Source: Rhizobium sp. Q54 (lineage in GTDB: Bacteria > Pseudomonadota > Alphaproteobacteria > SMXS01). Taken from it: DNA of 64,000 nucleotides. Positions within the stretch are counted from its first letter, which is position 1. The number at the start of each line of letters is the position of its first letter. Where the stretch lies: positions 1 to 64,000 of the forward strand of contig CAMDTB010000002.1 of assembly GCA_945907245.1 (NCBI GenBank). The letters run 5' to 3'. The notes under the pieces were generated by a model. That model saw only the letters and a program-made list of their open reading frames with translations, made no database searches and was not told the DNA's origin. Shown here in pieces: positions 1 through 7,516 of the stretch. A program made the translations under genes and the position numbers.

Positions 1-53
1 CGCCGCAACGCCACCCCGTCAAAATCATCCCGCAAGCCGATCGCTGATCCCAT
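1..53 (-). mobile_element. 5' end of an IS630-type transposase gene (partial, runs off the window)
   Basis: On the minus strand an ATG at 53 opens a frame reading MGSAIGLRDDFDGVALRR to the window edge. This resembles the N-terminus of a group of alphaproteobacterial IS630-family transposases, which begin with a similar 'LR.DFD...LRRLAR' stretch. Only 17-18 codons are visible, so the family call rests on recollection of that opening. The right end of the element would lie between about 54 and 160, but I cannot fix its terminal repeat or TA target site. Confidence 0.5.
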
Positions 54-163
54 GGTCACGCCCTCCAAATGCAGGACGCCATTGATTCAGACTTTCGTCA
101 GTTTGGGAATCCCTGACGCGAGTCAGCCTCACCGCAGGTTGGTATTAGACGGGAGCGTCACTT

Positions 164-601
164 ATGAACCCTTTACTGAAGTCATTGCTGAGTAATGGAA
201 CGGCGTTCGGTCAAGGCTTTGCATTCGCAACGTCACCTTTCTCGGAATTCATCGTGACTGAGTATTACGACGGAGAGGTTGAGGGTTTTGCGCGAGCACG
301 GGGCGCCGAAGCGATCCTCTATTTCAGGAAAATCTGGTGGGATGAGGGACAGGACAATCGCTTGTTCGAGGCCTTCCTTATCCGAGATACAGAGCTAGGG
401 GAGCAGAGTGCCCAATTTCTAGCCTTTCTAGAGATGTACGGTTCGGGCTCCTGCGGCTACGGACCATTTTTGGAAGTTGATCTAGGAACGGCCGAGTCTC
501 TGGCGCGGTTCTTGATGCAAGCCGCTTCAAATGCGCGTCTGCACATATTCTCCCGAGATATCACCAAGGAGATATTCGTCTTGCCAGCATTTGAGGACTA
601 A
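164..601 (+). CDS. hypothetical protein, 145 aa
   Basis: The frame begins at ATG 164 with GGGAG about 7 nt upstream and ends in TAA. I do not recognise the family. It is a soluble protein with no signal peptide, rich in aromatic and acidic residues, with an 'EYYDGEVEGFARARG' stretch near residue 33. Base composition looks less GC-rich than the fatty-acid genes that follow. It sits alone between the edge of a transposase gene and mltG, and is transcribed towards mltG. This suggests an acquired gene carried near the insertion sequence. No function is proposed. Confidence 0.55.
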   Translation: MNPLLKSLLSNGTAFGQGFAFATSPFSEFIVTEYYDGEVEGFARARGAEAILYFRKIWWDEGQDNRLFEAFLIRDTELGEQSAQFLAFLEMYGSGSCGYGPFLEVDLGTAESLARFLMQAASNARLHIFSRDITKEIFVLPAFED

Positions 602-682
602 TCCGCGGCGCCTTAACGAGGCGCTAGACCTGATCAGACCGAACCAATCACCAGCGCCTGACGCGGCGTTGCTGACGGGGCA

Positions 683-1741
683 TTATTGGCCGGCGCCCTG
701 CCGCTCCAGCTCACGCCAGCGCTGCACGTTGCGCTGATGTTCGGCGTACGATTCCGAGAAGGCGTGGCCGCCGGTGCCATCGGCGACGAAATACAGGTCC
801 TGCGTTGCCATGGGGTTCAGCACCGCCTTCAATGACTCAATGCCCGGATTGGCGATGGGTGTCGGCGGCAGGCCGACGAACTTGTAGGTGTTGTAGGGCG
901 TATCGCCCTGCAGTTCGGACAGCCGGATCGGCCGCCCCAGCGGTTCGCCGCGCGTGATGCCGTAGACGATGGTCGGGTCCGACTGCAACGGCATGCGCGC
1001 GCGCAGCCGGTTGACGAACACGCCGGCGATGCGCGGCCGCTCGGCCGGCACGCCGGTCTCCTTCTCGACGATGGACGCGAGGATGAGCGCCTGTTCCGGG
1101 GTCTGCAACGGCAGGTTCGGCACGCGCTTTTCCCACAGCGCGGCCAGGTTCCGGTCCATGGCGGCGCGCATCCGCGCCATCACGCCGGCGCGGCTGTCGC
1201 CGAGGCTGAAATGATAGGTTTCGGGCAGCAGGCTGCCTTCCGGCGGTATCGGCCCCGGGTCGCCGTCGAGCGCCGGTTCGGCGCGGATCAGCGCGTCCAC
1301 CTGCCTGACGCTGAGGCCCTCGGCGACGGTGAAGCGCCGGATCACGGTCTTGCCGGAGCGCAGGAGTTCCAGCACGTCCCGCATGGTCGACGACGCCGGC
1401 ACCCGGTACTCGCCCGCCTTCAGCTTGCGGTCGGCGCCGGTCAGCTTGGAGGCGGCGAGGAACAGCGTGGTGCTGTCGATGACGCCTGCGCCGCGCAGCA
1501 CAGCGGCTGCGCCGCGCACGCCGGAGCCTTTGGGGATGACCACGGTGATCTCGGACGCCGGTCCCTTGGCCGCCTGGAACGCCCAAAGACCCCAGGCCGC
1601 GACGGCGATGCCGGCGATGACGGGCAGCAGGAGCAAAGCCGCCAGCCAGCGGTGACGGCGCAGAAATCCGGGTTGCGGCCTGGAGGGGTCAGGCGTCGGC
1701 GTCTGGGTTTGCCCGGCAGCGGTCGGTTGTTCCTCCGCCAT
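683..1741 (-). CDS. mltG: endolytic murein transglycosylase MltG (YceG-like)
   Basis: MltG cleaves nascent peptidoglycan strands in the inner membrane and so limits glycan chain length. The 352-aa protein has a proline-rich cytoplasmic start, one membrane segment at about residues 32-55, a LysM-like stretch at about 65-130 and the YceG catalytic domain. The signature LASIVEKETG lies at 221-230, and E226 is the likely equivalent of the catalytic Glu218 of E. coli MltG. The SDPT and YNTY motifs of the family follow. It begins 9 nt after the fabF stop and is the last gene of the fab cluster, a usual alphaproteobacterial placement. The ATG at 1741 gives a family-typical length. Confidence 0.95.
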   Translation of the reverse strand: MAEEQPTAAGQTQTPTPDPSRPQPGFLRRHRWLAALLLLPVIAGIAVAAWGLWAFQAAKGPASEITVVIPKGSGVRGAAAVLRGAGVIDSTTLFLAASKLTGADRKLKAGEYRVPASSTMRDVLELLRSGKTVIRRFTVAEGLSVRQVDALIRAEPALDGDPGPIPPEGSLLPETYHFSLGDSRAGVMARMRAAMDRNLAALWEKRVPNLPLQTPEQALILASIVEKETGVPAERPRIAGVFVNRLRARMPLQSDPTIVYGITRGEPLGRPIRLSELQGDTPYNTYKFVGLPPTPIANPGIESLKAVLNPMATQDLYFVADGTGGHAFSESYAEHQRNVQRWRELERQGAGQ

Positions 1742-1750
1742 GGGCCGTCG

Positions 1751-3016
1751 TCAGACGTCCTTCTTGAAGATCACGCTGGCGTTGGTGCCGCCGAACCCGA
1801 ACGAGTTCGACATCACGGCGCGCACCTCCCGCTGCTTGGCGGTATGCGGCACCAGGTCCATGCCCAGGCAGTTCTCGGACGGGTTGTCCAGGTTGAGCGT
1901 GGGCGGCACCACCTGGTCGCGCATGGCGAGCAGGCAGAAGATCGCCTCGACCGCGCCGGCGGCGCCGAGCAGATGGCCGATGGAGGACTTCGTCGACGAC
2001 ATCGACAGCCGGTTGGCCGACGCGCCGAACAGCCGGCGCACGGCGCCCAGCTCGATCTCGTCGCCCAGCGGCGTCGAGGTGCCGTGCGCATTGATGTAGT
2101 CGATGTCGTCGAGGCCCAGGCCCGAGCGCTTCAGCGCCGCCTGCATGGCCCGGAACGCGCCGTCGCCTTCCGGCGATGGGGCGGTGATGTGATAGGCGTC
2201 GCCCGACATGCCGTAGCCGACGATCTCGCCATAGATCTTGGCGCCGCGGGCCCTGGCGTGCTCGAGCTCTTCCAGGATGACGATGCCCGCGCCCTCGCCC
2301 ATGACGAAACCATCGCGGTCCTTGTCATAGGGGCGCGACGCCTTGGTCGGCTGGTCGTTGAACTGGGTCGACAGCGCCTTGGCCTGGCTGAAACCGGCCA
2401 TGCCGATGCGGCAGATCGCCGCTTCCGCGCCGCCCGCCACCATCACGTCGGCGTCGTCCAGCATGATCAGCCGGGCGGCATCGCCTATGGCGTGGGCGCC
2501 CGAGGAGCAGGCCGTGACGACTGCGTGATTCGGGCCCTTGAAGCCATGCTTGATCTGGATCTGGCCAGAGACCAGGTTGATCAGACGGCCGGAGATGAAG
2601 AACGGGCTGACCCGGCGCGGCCCTTTCTCGTTCAGCGTGGTGACCGCTTCCTCGATGCCCGGCAGACCGCCGATGCCCGAGCCGATCATGCAGCCGGTGC
2701 GGATGCGCTCGTTCTCGTCGGTCGGATGCCAGCCGGCATCTTCCAGCGCGATGTCGGCGGCGGCGACGCCGAACAGGATGAAGTCGTCGACCTTGCGCTG
2801 TTCCTTCGGCTCCATCCACTGGTCAGGATTGAACGAACCATCGGTGCCATCGCCAAGCGGCACGTCACACGCGACTTTGGCCGCGTAGTCCGTCGTGTCG
2901 AATTTGGTGATGGGCCGCGCGCCCGACTGACCTTCGATCAGCCGGCGCCACGGAATCTCGATGCCCGCGCCCAAAGGCGTGACCAGCCCCAGGCCTGTGA
3001 CCACTACTCGACGCAT
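1751..3016 (-). CDS. fabF: 3-oxoacyl-[acyl-carrier-protein] synthase II
   Basis: FabF condenses malonyl-ACP with acyl-ACP during fatty-acid elongation. It is a 421-aa thiolase-fold enzyme with the Cys-His-His triad visible: C170 in TACSSGAH, H311 in NAHGTSTPLGD and H348 in SSIGHLLGAAG. The glycine-rich SFGFGGTN lies near the end. An in-frame TTG sits directly before the ATG at 3016. I chose the ATG because a GGACAGG sequence stands just upstream and because MRRVVVTGLG is the usual family start. The gene follows acpP by 34 nt, so its protein partner is made from the same transcript. Confidence 0.96.
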   Translation of the reverse strand: MRRVVVTGLGLVTPLGAGIEIPWRRLIEGQSGARPITKFDTTDYAAKVACDVPLGDGTDGSFNPDQWMEPKEQRKVDDFILFGVAAADIALEDAGWHPTDENERIRTGCMIGSGIGGLPGIEEAVTTLNEKGPRRVSPFFISGRLINLVSGQIQIKHGFKGPNHAVVTACSSGAHAIGDAARLIMLDDADVMVAGGAEAAICRIGMAGFSQAKALSTQFNDQPTKASRPYDKDRDGFVMGEGAGIVILEELEHARARGAKIYGEIVGYGMSGDAYHITAPSPEGDGAFRAMQAALKRSGLGLDDIDYINAHGTSTPLGDEIELGAVRRLFGASANRLSMSSTKSSIGHLLGAAGAVEAIFCLLAMRDQVVPPTLNLDNPSENCLGMDLVPHTAKQREVRAVMSNSFGFGGTNASVIFKKDV

Positions 3017-3050
3017 CAATCCTGTCCGTTCCTTTGATCCCGAGTAGGAT

Positions 3051-3284
3051 TTAGCTCGCCTGCTCGATGAAATCGACCGCGTCCTTCACGGTCAGGATCT
3101 TCTCGGCGGCGTCGTCCGGGATCTCGATGCCGAACTCTTCTTCGAATGCCATGACGAGTTCGACGGTGTCCAGGCTGTCCGCCCCCAGATCGTCGATGAA
3201 GCTCGCGCTTTCGGTGACCTTGTCCTCGTCCACGCCCAGATGTTCGACCACGACCTTTTTCACGCGTTCAGCAACGTCGCTCAT
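3051..3284 (-). CDS. acpP: acyl carrier protein
   Basis: This is the 77-aa acidic four-helix carrier of growing acyl chains. The phosphopantetheine attachment site is S37 in GADSLDTVE. Length and sequence match primary-metabolism ACPs. The start ATG at 3284 has AAGGGAA about 8 nt upstream. A 220-nt gap separates it from fabG. It may therefore have its own promoter and be made in excess over the enzymes, as is usual for ACP. The gap also holds a perfect short hairpin in the leader (3330-3346). Confidence 0.97.
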   Translation of the reverse strand: MSDVAERVKKVVVEHLGVDEDKVTESASFIDDLGADSLDTVELVMAFEEEFGIEIPDDAAEKILTVKDAVDFIEQAS

Positions 3285-3329
3285 TTTCAGTATTCCCTTG
3301 AAGGTTTGTCGTTAAACCGTTGAACTCGC

Positions 3330-3346
3330 TGCCAAAGATTTTGGCA
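3330..3346 (-). promoter_or_regulatory. perfect hairpin in the acpP leader
   Basis: TGCCAAA, a 3-nt loop and TTTGGCA form an exact 7-bp inverted repeat about 46 nt upstream of the acpP start. It has no T-run, so it is unlikely to be a terminator. It could stabilise the leader or be a protein-binding site. The half-site TTGGCA-type symmetry is seen directly; any role is inference. Confidence 0.3.
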
Positions 3347-3504
3347 GAATTTACCCGGCAGGTTACCCTTGTTTGCCGTGTCGTATCATAAATCCACAAC
3401 CTTTGCCAGCAGGCTGGAACGGTTTCAGTCGGGACCGAACCGCTCCAGCGTTTTTCGTCGCGGCTTTCGGACGGCAAGACGATTCCGCCTTGCCTGAAAG
3501 CACT

Positions 3505-4242
3505 CTAGATCATCGCCATGCCGCCATTTACATGCAGCGTCTGGCCCGTCACGTAGCCCGCCTCGTCCGATGCCAGGTAGACCACCGCGGCGGCCACGTC
3601 CGGGCCGGAACCCATGCGTCCCGCGGGAATGCGGCCGATCAGCGTCTCGCGCGCCGGACCGGCGATCGCATCCGTCATGGCGGTCTCGATGAAGCCCGGC
3701 GCCACGGCGTTGACTGTGATATTGCGGCTCGCCACTTCCTGCGCCAGCGATTTTGACATGCCGATCAAACCGGCCTTCGACGCGGCATAGTTGGCCTGAC
3801 CCGGATTGCCGGTGACGCCGACCACCGACGTGATTGAGATGATGCGGCCGAACCGGCGCTTCATCATGCCGCGCAGCACATTGCGCGACAGCTTGAAGGC
3901 GGCCTTGAGGTTGATGTCGATGACCGCGTCCCAGTCCTCGTCCTTCATGCGCATGGCCAGATTGTCGCGGGTGACGCCGGCGTTGTTGACCAGGATGTCG
4001 AGCTGGCCCATGGCGGCTTCCGCCTGGCCGACCAATGCGTCGACGGCGGCGCCGTCGCCCAGGTTGCACGGCAGGACGTGCACGCGCTCACCCAGCGCCG
4101 CGGCCACCTCCTGCAGCGCGGCTTCGCGGGTGCCGGAGATGGCGATCGTGGCGCCCTGGGCATGCAGCGCCTCGGCGATCGCGCGGCCGATGCCACCGCT
4201 GGCGCCGGTCACGAGGGCCGTCTTGCCGGTAAGGTCGAACAT
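3505..4242 (-). CDS. fabG: 3-oxoacyl-[acyl-carrier-protein] reductase
   Basis: FabG reduces beta-ketoacyl-ACP with NADPH in the first reductive step of elongation. It is a 245-aa classical SDR. The cofactor loop TGASGGIG is at residues 12-19, NNAG at 86-89, and the catalytic triad is S139, Y152 and K156 (YAASK). The C-terminal NGGMAMI is FabG-like. The ATG at 4242 has TAGGAG upstream. The gene starts 9 nt after the fabD stop. Although several other SDRs occur in the window, this one is assigned to FabG by its position between fabD and acpP and its close family match. Confidence 0.95.
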   Translation of the reverse strand: MFDLTGKTALVTGASGGIGRAIAEALHAQGATIAISGTREAALQEVAAALGERVHVLPCNLGDGAAVDALVGQAEAAMGQLDILVNNAGVTRDNLAMRMKDEDWDAVIDINLKAAFKLSRNVLRGMMKRRFGRIISITSVVGVTGNPGQANYAASKAGLIGMSKSLAQEVASRNITVNAVAPGFIETAMTDAIAGPARETLIGRIPAGRMGSGPDVAAAVVYLASDEAGYVTGQTLHVNGGMAMI

Positions 4243-4251
4243 CGAAGTCTC

Positions 4252-5193
4252 CTAGAGGCTCTTGAGCAACGCGTCGATCTCGTCGGGCGTTCCGGCTGCA
4301 CTGGCAATAAGGTCCTTGTTGATGCGCTTGGCCATGCCGGTCAGCGCCTTGCCGGCGCCCAGCTCGATCACCTCGGTGACGCCGTTCGCGGCCATGTACT
4401 CGACGCATTCGCGCCAGCGGACCGAGCCGGTGACCTGCTCGACGAGCAGCTTGCGGATTTCGTTCGGGTCGGACACCTGCGAGGCGGTGATGTTGGCGAC
4501 CAGCGGCACGGCGGGCGCCTTGATGGTCACGGCGGCCAGCGCCTCGGCCATTTCATCGGCGGCGGGCGCCATCAGCGCGCAGTGGAATGGCGCGCTGACC
4601 GGCAGCAGCATGGAGCGGCGGGCGCCCTTCTCCTTGCCGATTTCGATGGCGCGCTCGATGGCCTCGCGGTGACCGCTGATCACCACCTGCCCCGGCGCGT
4701 TGTCGTTGGCGGCGGTGCACACCTGTCCCTGCGCCGCCTCGGCCGCGATCTCGCGGGCCGTGTCCAGGTCGACGCCGAGCAGCGCCGCCATGGCGCCGAC
4801 GCCGACGGGTACGGCGCGCTGCATCGCCAGCCCGCGGCGCTTCAGCAGCCGGGCGGTGTCGGCCAGGGTGAAGCTGCCGGCGGCGGCCAGCGCCGAATAT
4901 TCGCCCAGCGAGTGTCCGGCGACGAAGCGCGCCTTCTGCGCCAGGTTGACGCCGGCTTCCTTCTCGAGGATGCGCATGACCGCTACGCTCACCGCCATCA
5001 GCGCGGGCTGGGCGTTCTCGGTCAGGATGAGCTGGTCCTCGGGCCCGGTGAACATCAGCTTCGACAGGCTCTGGCCCAGCGCCTCGTCGACCTCCTGGAA
5101 CACCTCGCGCGCCGTGGCCGAAGCCTCGGCCAGCGCCTGGCCCATGCCGACGGCCTGGCTACCCTGGCCGGGAAAGGTGAATGCTCGGGTCAT
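4252..5193 (-). CDS. fabD: malonyl-CoA:ACP transacylase
   Basis: FabD loads malonyl groups from CoA onto ACP. The 313-aa protein has the acyltransferase fold. FPGQGSQ is near the N-terminus, the nucleophile S95 lies in GHSLGEY, an arginine lies in LLKRRG near 119-120, and the catalytic H204 is in APFHCALM. It is the first gene of the minus-strand fab cluster. It is divergent from the rpsF operon, with a 212-nt shared intergenic region. Confidence 0.95.
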   Translation of the reverse strand: MTRAFTFPGQGSQAVGMGQALAEASATAREVFQEVDEALGQSLSKLMFTGPEDQLILTENAQPALMAVSVAVMRILEKEAGVNLAQKARFVAGHSLGEYSALAAAGSFTLADTARLLKRRGLAMQRAVPVGVGAMAALLGVDLDTAREIAAEAAQGQVCTAANDNAPGQVVISGHREAIERAIEIGKEKGARRSMLLPVSAPFHCALMAPAADEMAEALAAVTIKAPAVPLVANITASQVSDPNEIRKLLVEQVTGSVRWRECVEYMAANGVTEVIELGAGKALTGMAKRINKDLIASAAGTPDEIDALLKSL

Positions 5194-5290
5194 GGTGGTC
5201 CGATCCGTTGTTGCGGGTCCCCAGGAAGCGCGCCACAGATAACGCCTCCCCGTCTCGTGTCAAGCGCGTGACAGAGAATGCAGTGCAGGC

Positions 5291-5318
5291 TTGCCAGCGC
5301 AAACATTTTCCGTATAGT
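5291..5318 (+). promoter_or_regulatory. likely sigma-70 promoter of the rpsF-rpsR-rplI operon
   Basis: TTGCCA (5291-5296) and TATAGT (5313-5318) are separated by 16 nt. A start near 5325 would give a leader of about 80 nt that contains two hairpins. The elements are close to consensus, and this is the only clear promoter upstream of the operon. Confidence 0.55.
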
Positions 5319-5335
5319 GCGCGCCTTCGCTCCTT

Positions 5336-5381
5336 GCCGGTACATGCCGGCTATGCCTGTGCGGCCCCATGGCGGCAGGCA
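5336..5381 (+). promoter_or_regulatory. structured leader of the rpsF operon, possible S6:S18 autoregulatory element
   Basis: The leader carries GCCGG(N6)CCGGC at 5336-5351, followed by a second inverted repeat TGCCTG...CAGGCA at 5354-5381. The second repeat encloses C/G-rich bulges, and the rpsF ribosome site AAGGAG comes directly after it. In many bacteria an S6-S18 complex binds a leader hairpin containing a CCG bulge and represses this operon. The position and base content fit, but I cannot score the structure here. Confidence 0.35.
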
Positions 5382-5405
5382 GTGTAACAGCCAGAAGGAG
5401 TCCAT

Positions 5406-5774
5406 ATGGCTTACTACGAGCACGTGCTGATCGCGCGGCAGGATATTTCCAGCCAGGCGGTCGACCAGCTGGCGGAAGAATTCGCCGGCATCATCACCGC
5501 CAACGGCGGTCAGGTCACCAAGACCGAAAACTGGGGCCTTCGGACCCTCGCCTACCGGATCAAGAAGAACCGGAAGGGCCATTACGTCATGATGAACATC
5601 GACGCGCCGCCTGCCGCGGTGTCGGAGATGGAGCGCCTCGAGAAAATCAACGAGGACGTCATCCGCGCCATGACCATCCGCGTCGAAGAGTTGGATGTGG
5701 AGCCCTCGCCGGTTCTGCGCAGCCGCGACGATCGTGACGACCGCCGCGGCGGTCGTGAAGGAGGACGCTTCTAA
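5406..5774 (+). CDS. rpsF: 30S ribosomal protein S6
   Basis: S6 is a small-subunit protein that binds 16S rRNA as a complex with S18. The 122-aa sequence opens with the family's [15 protein letters not shown] and keeps [17 protein letters not shown] in the middle. It ends in a basic, arginine/aspartate-rich tail. The start ATG at 5406 has AGAAGGAG upstream. Its TAA stop overlaps the rpsR ATG by one base (TAATG), so the two are translationally coupled. Confidence 0.97.
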   Translation: MAYYEHVLIARQDISSQAVDQLAEEFAGIITANGGQVTKTENWGLRTLAYRIKKNRKGHYVMMNIDAPPAAVSEMERLEKINEDVIRAMTIRVEELDVEPSPVLRSRDDRDDRRGGREGGRF

Positions 5775-6025
5775 TGTCATCCGCCGCCCGTCCGCGCACC
5801 GCGCGCCGCCCGTTCTTCCGCCGTCGCAAGAGCTGCCCGTTTACCGGCCCGAACGCGCCGAAGATCGATTACAAGGACGTAAAACTGCTGCAGCGTTACG
5901 TTTCCGAGCGCGGCAAGATCGTCCCCAGCCGCATCACGGCCGTCTCGGCCAAGAAGCAGCGTGAGCTTGCCCGCGCCATCAAGCGCGCCCGCAACATCGC
6001 CCTGCTTCCCTACGTGCTGCAATAG
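5774..6025 (+). CDS. rpsR: 30S ribosomal protein S18
   Basis: S18 is the small-subunit partner of S6. The 83-aa basic protein shows the family core: [45 protein letters not shown] and [15 protein letters not shown]. It is coupled to rpsF by a one-base overlap. Length is typical of alphaproteobacteria. Confidence 0.97.
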   Translation: MSSAARPRTARRPFFRRRKSCPFTGPNAPKIDYKDVKLLQRYVSERGKIVPSRITAVSAKKQRELARAIKRARNIALLPYVLQ

Positions 6026-6034
6026 GAGAGCCCG

Positions 6035-6604
6035 ATGCAAGTCGTACTGCTTGAGCGGGTCGAAAAGCTCGGCCAGATGGGCGACGTGGTCACCGTAAAG
6101 GATGGCTTCGCCCGCAATTTCCTGCTGCCGAAGAAGAAGGCGCTGCGCGCCACCGCCACCAACCTCGAATCCTTCAAGGCGCGTCGCGCCCAGCTCGAGG
6201 CGTCGAACCTGGAGCGCCGCAAGGACGCCGAAGCCGTCGCCGAGAAGATGGACGGCGCCCGTGTCGTCATCCTGCGCCAGGCCGGCGAGAGCGATCATCT
6301 CTACGGTTCGGTCAGCCCGCGTGACATCTCGGACGCGCTGAAGGAAGCCGGCTACACGGTCGAGCGGAACCAGGTCGACCTGGACCGTCCGATCAAGACC
6401 ACCGGCCGTCACGAAATCCGCGTGTTCCTGCACCCGGAAGTCGCCATCACCGTGGCCGTTGTCGTCGCCCGTTCCGAGGCCGACGCCAGCAACATGGACC
6501 GCAAGCCCGAAGCCGCCGCCGCCGAGGACGTGTTCGAGAGCGAGGAACTCGCCCGTCATGCCTCCGATGACCTGAGCGAGGACGAGCCGGAAGAAGACGA
6601 ATAG
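6035..6604 (+). CDS. rplI: 50S ribosomal protein L9
   Basis: L9 binds 23S rRNA domain V and has two globular domains joined by a long helix. [24 protein letters not shown] and [13 protein letters not shown] mark the N-terminal RNA-binding domain. The central helix follows at about residues 45-75 and the C-terminal domain to about 150. The last roughly 35 residues form a strongly acidic tail (SEDEPEEDE at the end), making the protein 189 aa, longer than the E. coli protein, as seen in many alphaproteobacteria. AGGAG stands before ATG 6035. Confidence 0.97.
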   Translation: MQVVLLERVEKLGQMGDVVTVKDGFARNFLLPKKKALRATATNLESFKARRAQLEASNLERRKDAEAVAEKMDGARVVILRQAGESDHLYGSVSPRDISDALKEAGYTVERNQVDLDRPIKTTGRHEIRVFLHPEVAITVAVVVARSEADASNMDRKPEAAAAEDVFESEELARHASDDLSEDEPEEDE

Positions 6605-6680
6605 GCCTTAAAAAAGGAAGACGACCTGAACCAGCGTCTCCAACAACAAAACAAAAACAAGAAAACTGAGGAAACTCCCG

Positions 6681-6707
6681 AAGGGCGGCGCAAGCCGCCT
6701 TTCTTTT
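6681..6707 (+). terminator. Rho-independent terminator after rplI
   Basis: GGCGGC, the tetraloop GCAA and GCCGCC form the core. It is extended by A-T and G-T pairs at the base and followed by a T-rich tail (TTTCTTTT). It lies about 80 nt after the rplI stop and closes the ribosomal operon. Confidence 0.85.
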
Positions 6708-6798
6708 CGTCTGCCCCCCTTCGGCGGAGCACCTTTCGCGCTTGTGGGAATACGTGGATCACGGCTAATTCTGGTCGATCGATCAACAGGGGAACCCA

Positions 6799-7257
6799 AT
6801 GGATTATCAGGTTGAAACGGCCGGCGCCGAGCTGTCGCCGTCGCAGATTGCCGCGCAGCTGGCGTGCGCCAACGTACTGACGGTGTTCATTCACCTGATC
6901 GACGACAACCGCTCGCTCGAACTCGTCGAGTTGTTCGCCGAGGACGGCGTGATGGAGGCTGTGCCGCACACCTTCAGCGGCCGCACGCAGATCCGCGAGT
7001 TCCTGGCATCCCGGGCCGGCGGCGCGCCCACCCGCCGCACCCTCCACGCGCTGTCGAATTCCGTCTTCCGGCACGTGTCGGAGCGTGAGGTGCACTGTAC
7101 GTCCGTGATGACGGTGTTCGCCTTCGACGCGTCGCAGCCGCGGGCCGACCTGACGCCGGACTCGCTCTGCAAGCTGGAGGACAGGTTCGTCAGGGATACG
7201 GACGGCGCGTGGCGCTTCGCGCACCACCGGCGCAGCTTCATCGTCCAGGCGGCCTGA
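6799..7257 (+). CDS. SnoaL/NTF2-like protein, 152 aa
   Basis: The pattern is that of the NTF2-like alpha+beta barrel (SnoaL_4 type): an N-terminal helix with 'LIDDNRSLELVELFAEDGVMEA', 'FSGRTQIREFLASR' in the middle, and a C-terminal 'EDRFVRDTDGAWRFAHHRRSFI'. Relatives act as small-molecule cyclases, dehydratases or binding proteins; the substrate here is unknown. The ATG at 6799 has a GGGG-rich site upstream. It is a single gene between the ribosomal terminator and dnaB. Confidence 0.75.
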   Translation: MDYQVETAGAELSPSQIAAQLACANVLTVFIHLIDDNRSLELVELFAEDGVMEAVPHTFSGRTQIREFLASRAGGAPTRRTLHALSNSVFRHVSEREVHCTSVMTVFAFDASQPRADLTPDSLCKLEDRFVRDTDGAWRFAHHRRSFIVQAA

Positions 7258-7391
7258 GCAGCCTTTCCAGACTCGCCTTGGGCGACACCGACGAGAAACT
7301 CGTGGGACCATGGGACCCACGGCGCCCTTCCCGGCGTTGAGTTCGTCGTCGGGCATGGTCATCGCCACCCGGTTCGATCACCTGTCCCCGT

Positions 7392-7411
7392 TTTTCCACA
7401 CCTGTGGATAA
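7392..7411. promoter_or_regulatory. inverted pair of DnaA-box-like sites upstream of dnaB
   Basis: TTTTCCACA (7392-7400) and TGTGGATAA (7403-7411) face each other across two bases. The second is the exact complement of the consensus DnaA box TTATCCACA; the first differs from it at one position. The site lies 106 nt before the dnaB start codon, where a promoter is expected. DnaA is known to act as a transcription regulator as well as initiator, so control of dnaB by DnaA is a reasonable inference. Confidence 0.55.
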
Positions 7412-7516
7412 ATCCCCTGTGTAGGAAATCGAGTTCCTGATATGTTCACGTGACGGGGTGCCTGCGGTCGTGCTCAATGGCGAGTCTTCCGCTCAAGCCA
7501 ACGAGGATACGCGCCC

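Noticed and set aside
1211-3037. Very long open frames antisense to mltG/fabF, guaA, guaB, dnaB and other genes
   Set aside because: These are byproducts of high GC content opposite well-recognised genes; their translations are Arg/Gly/His-rich with no family match.
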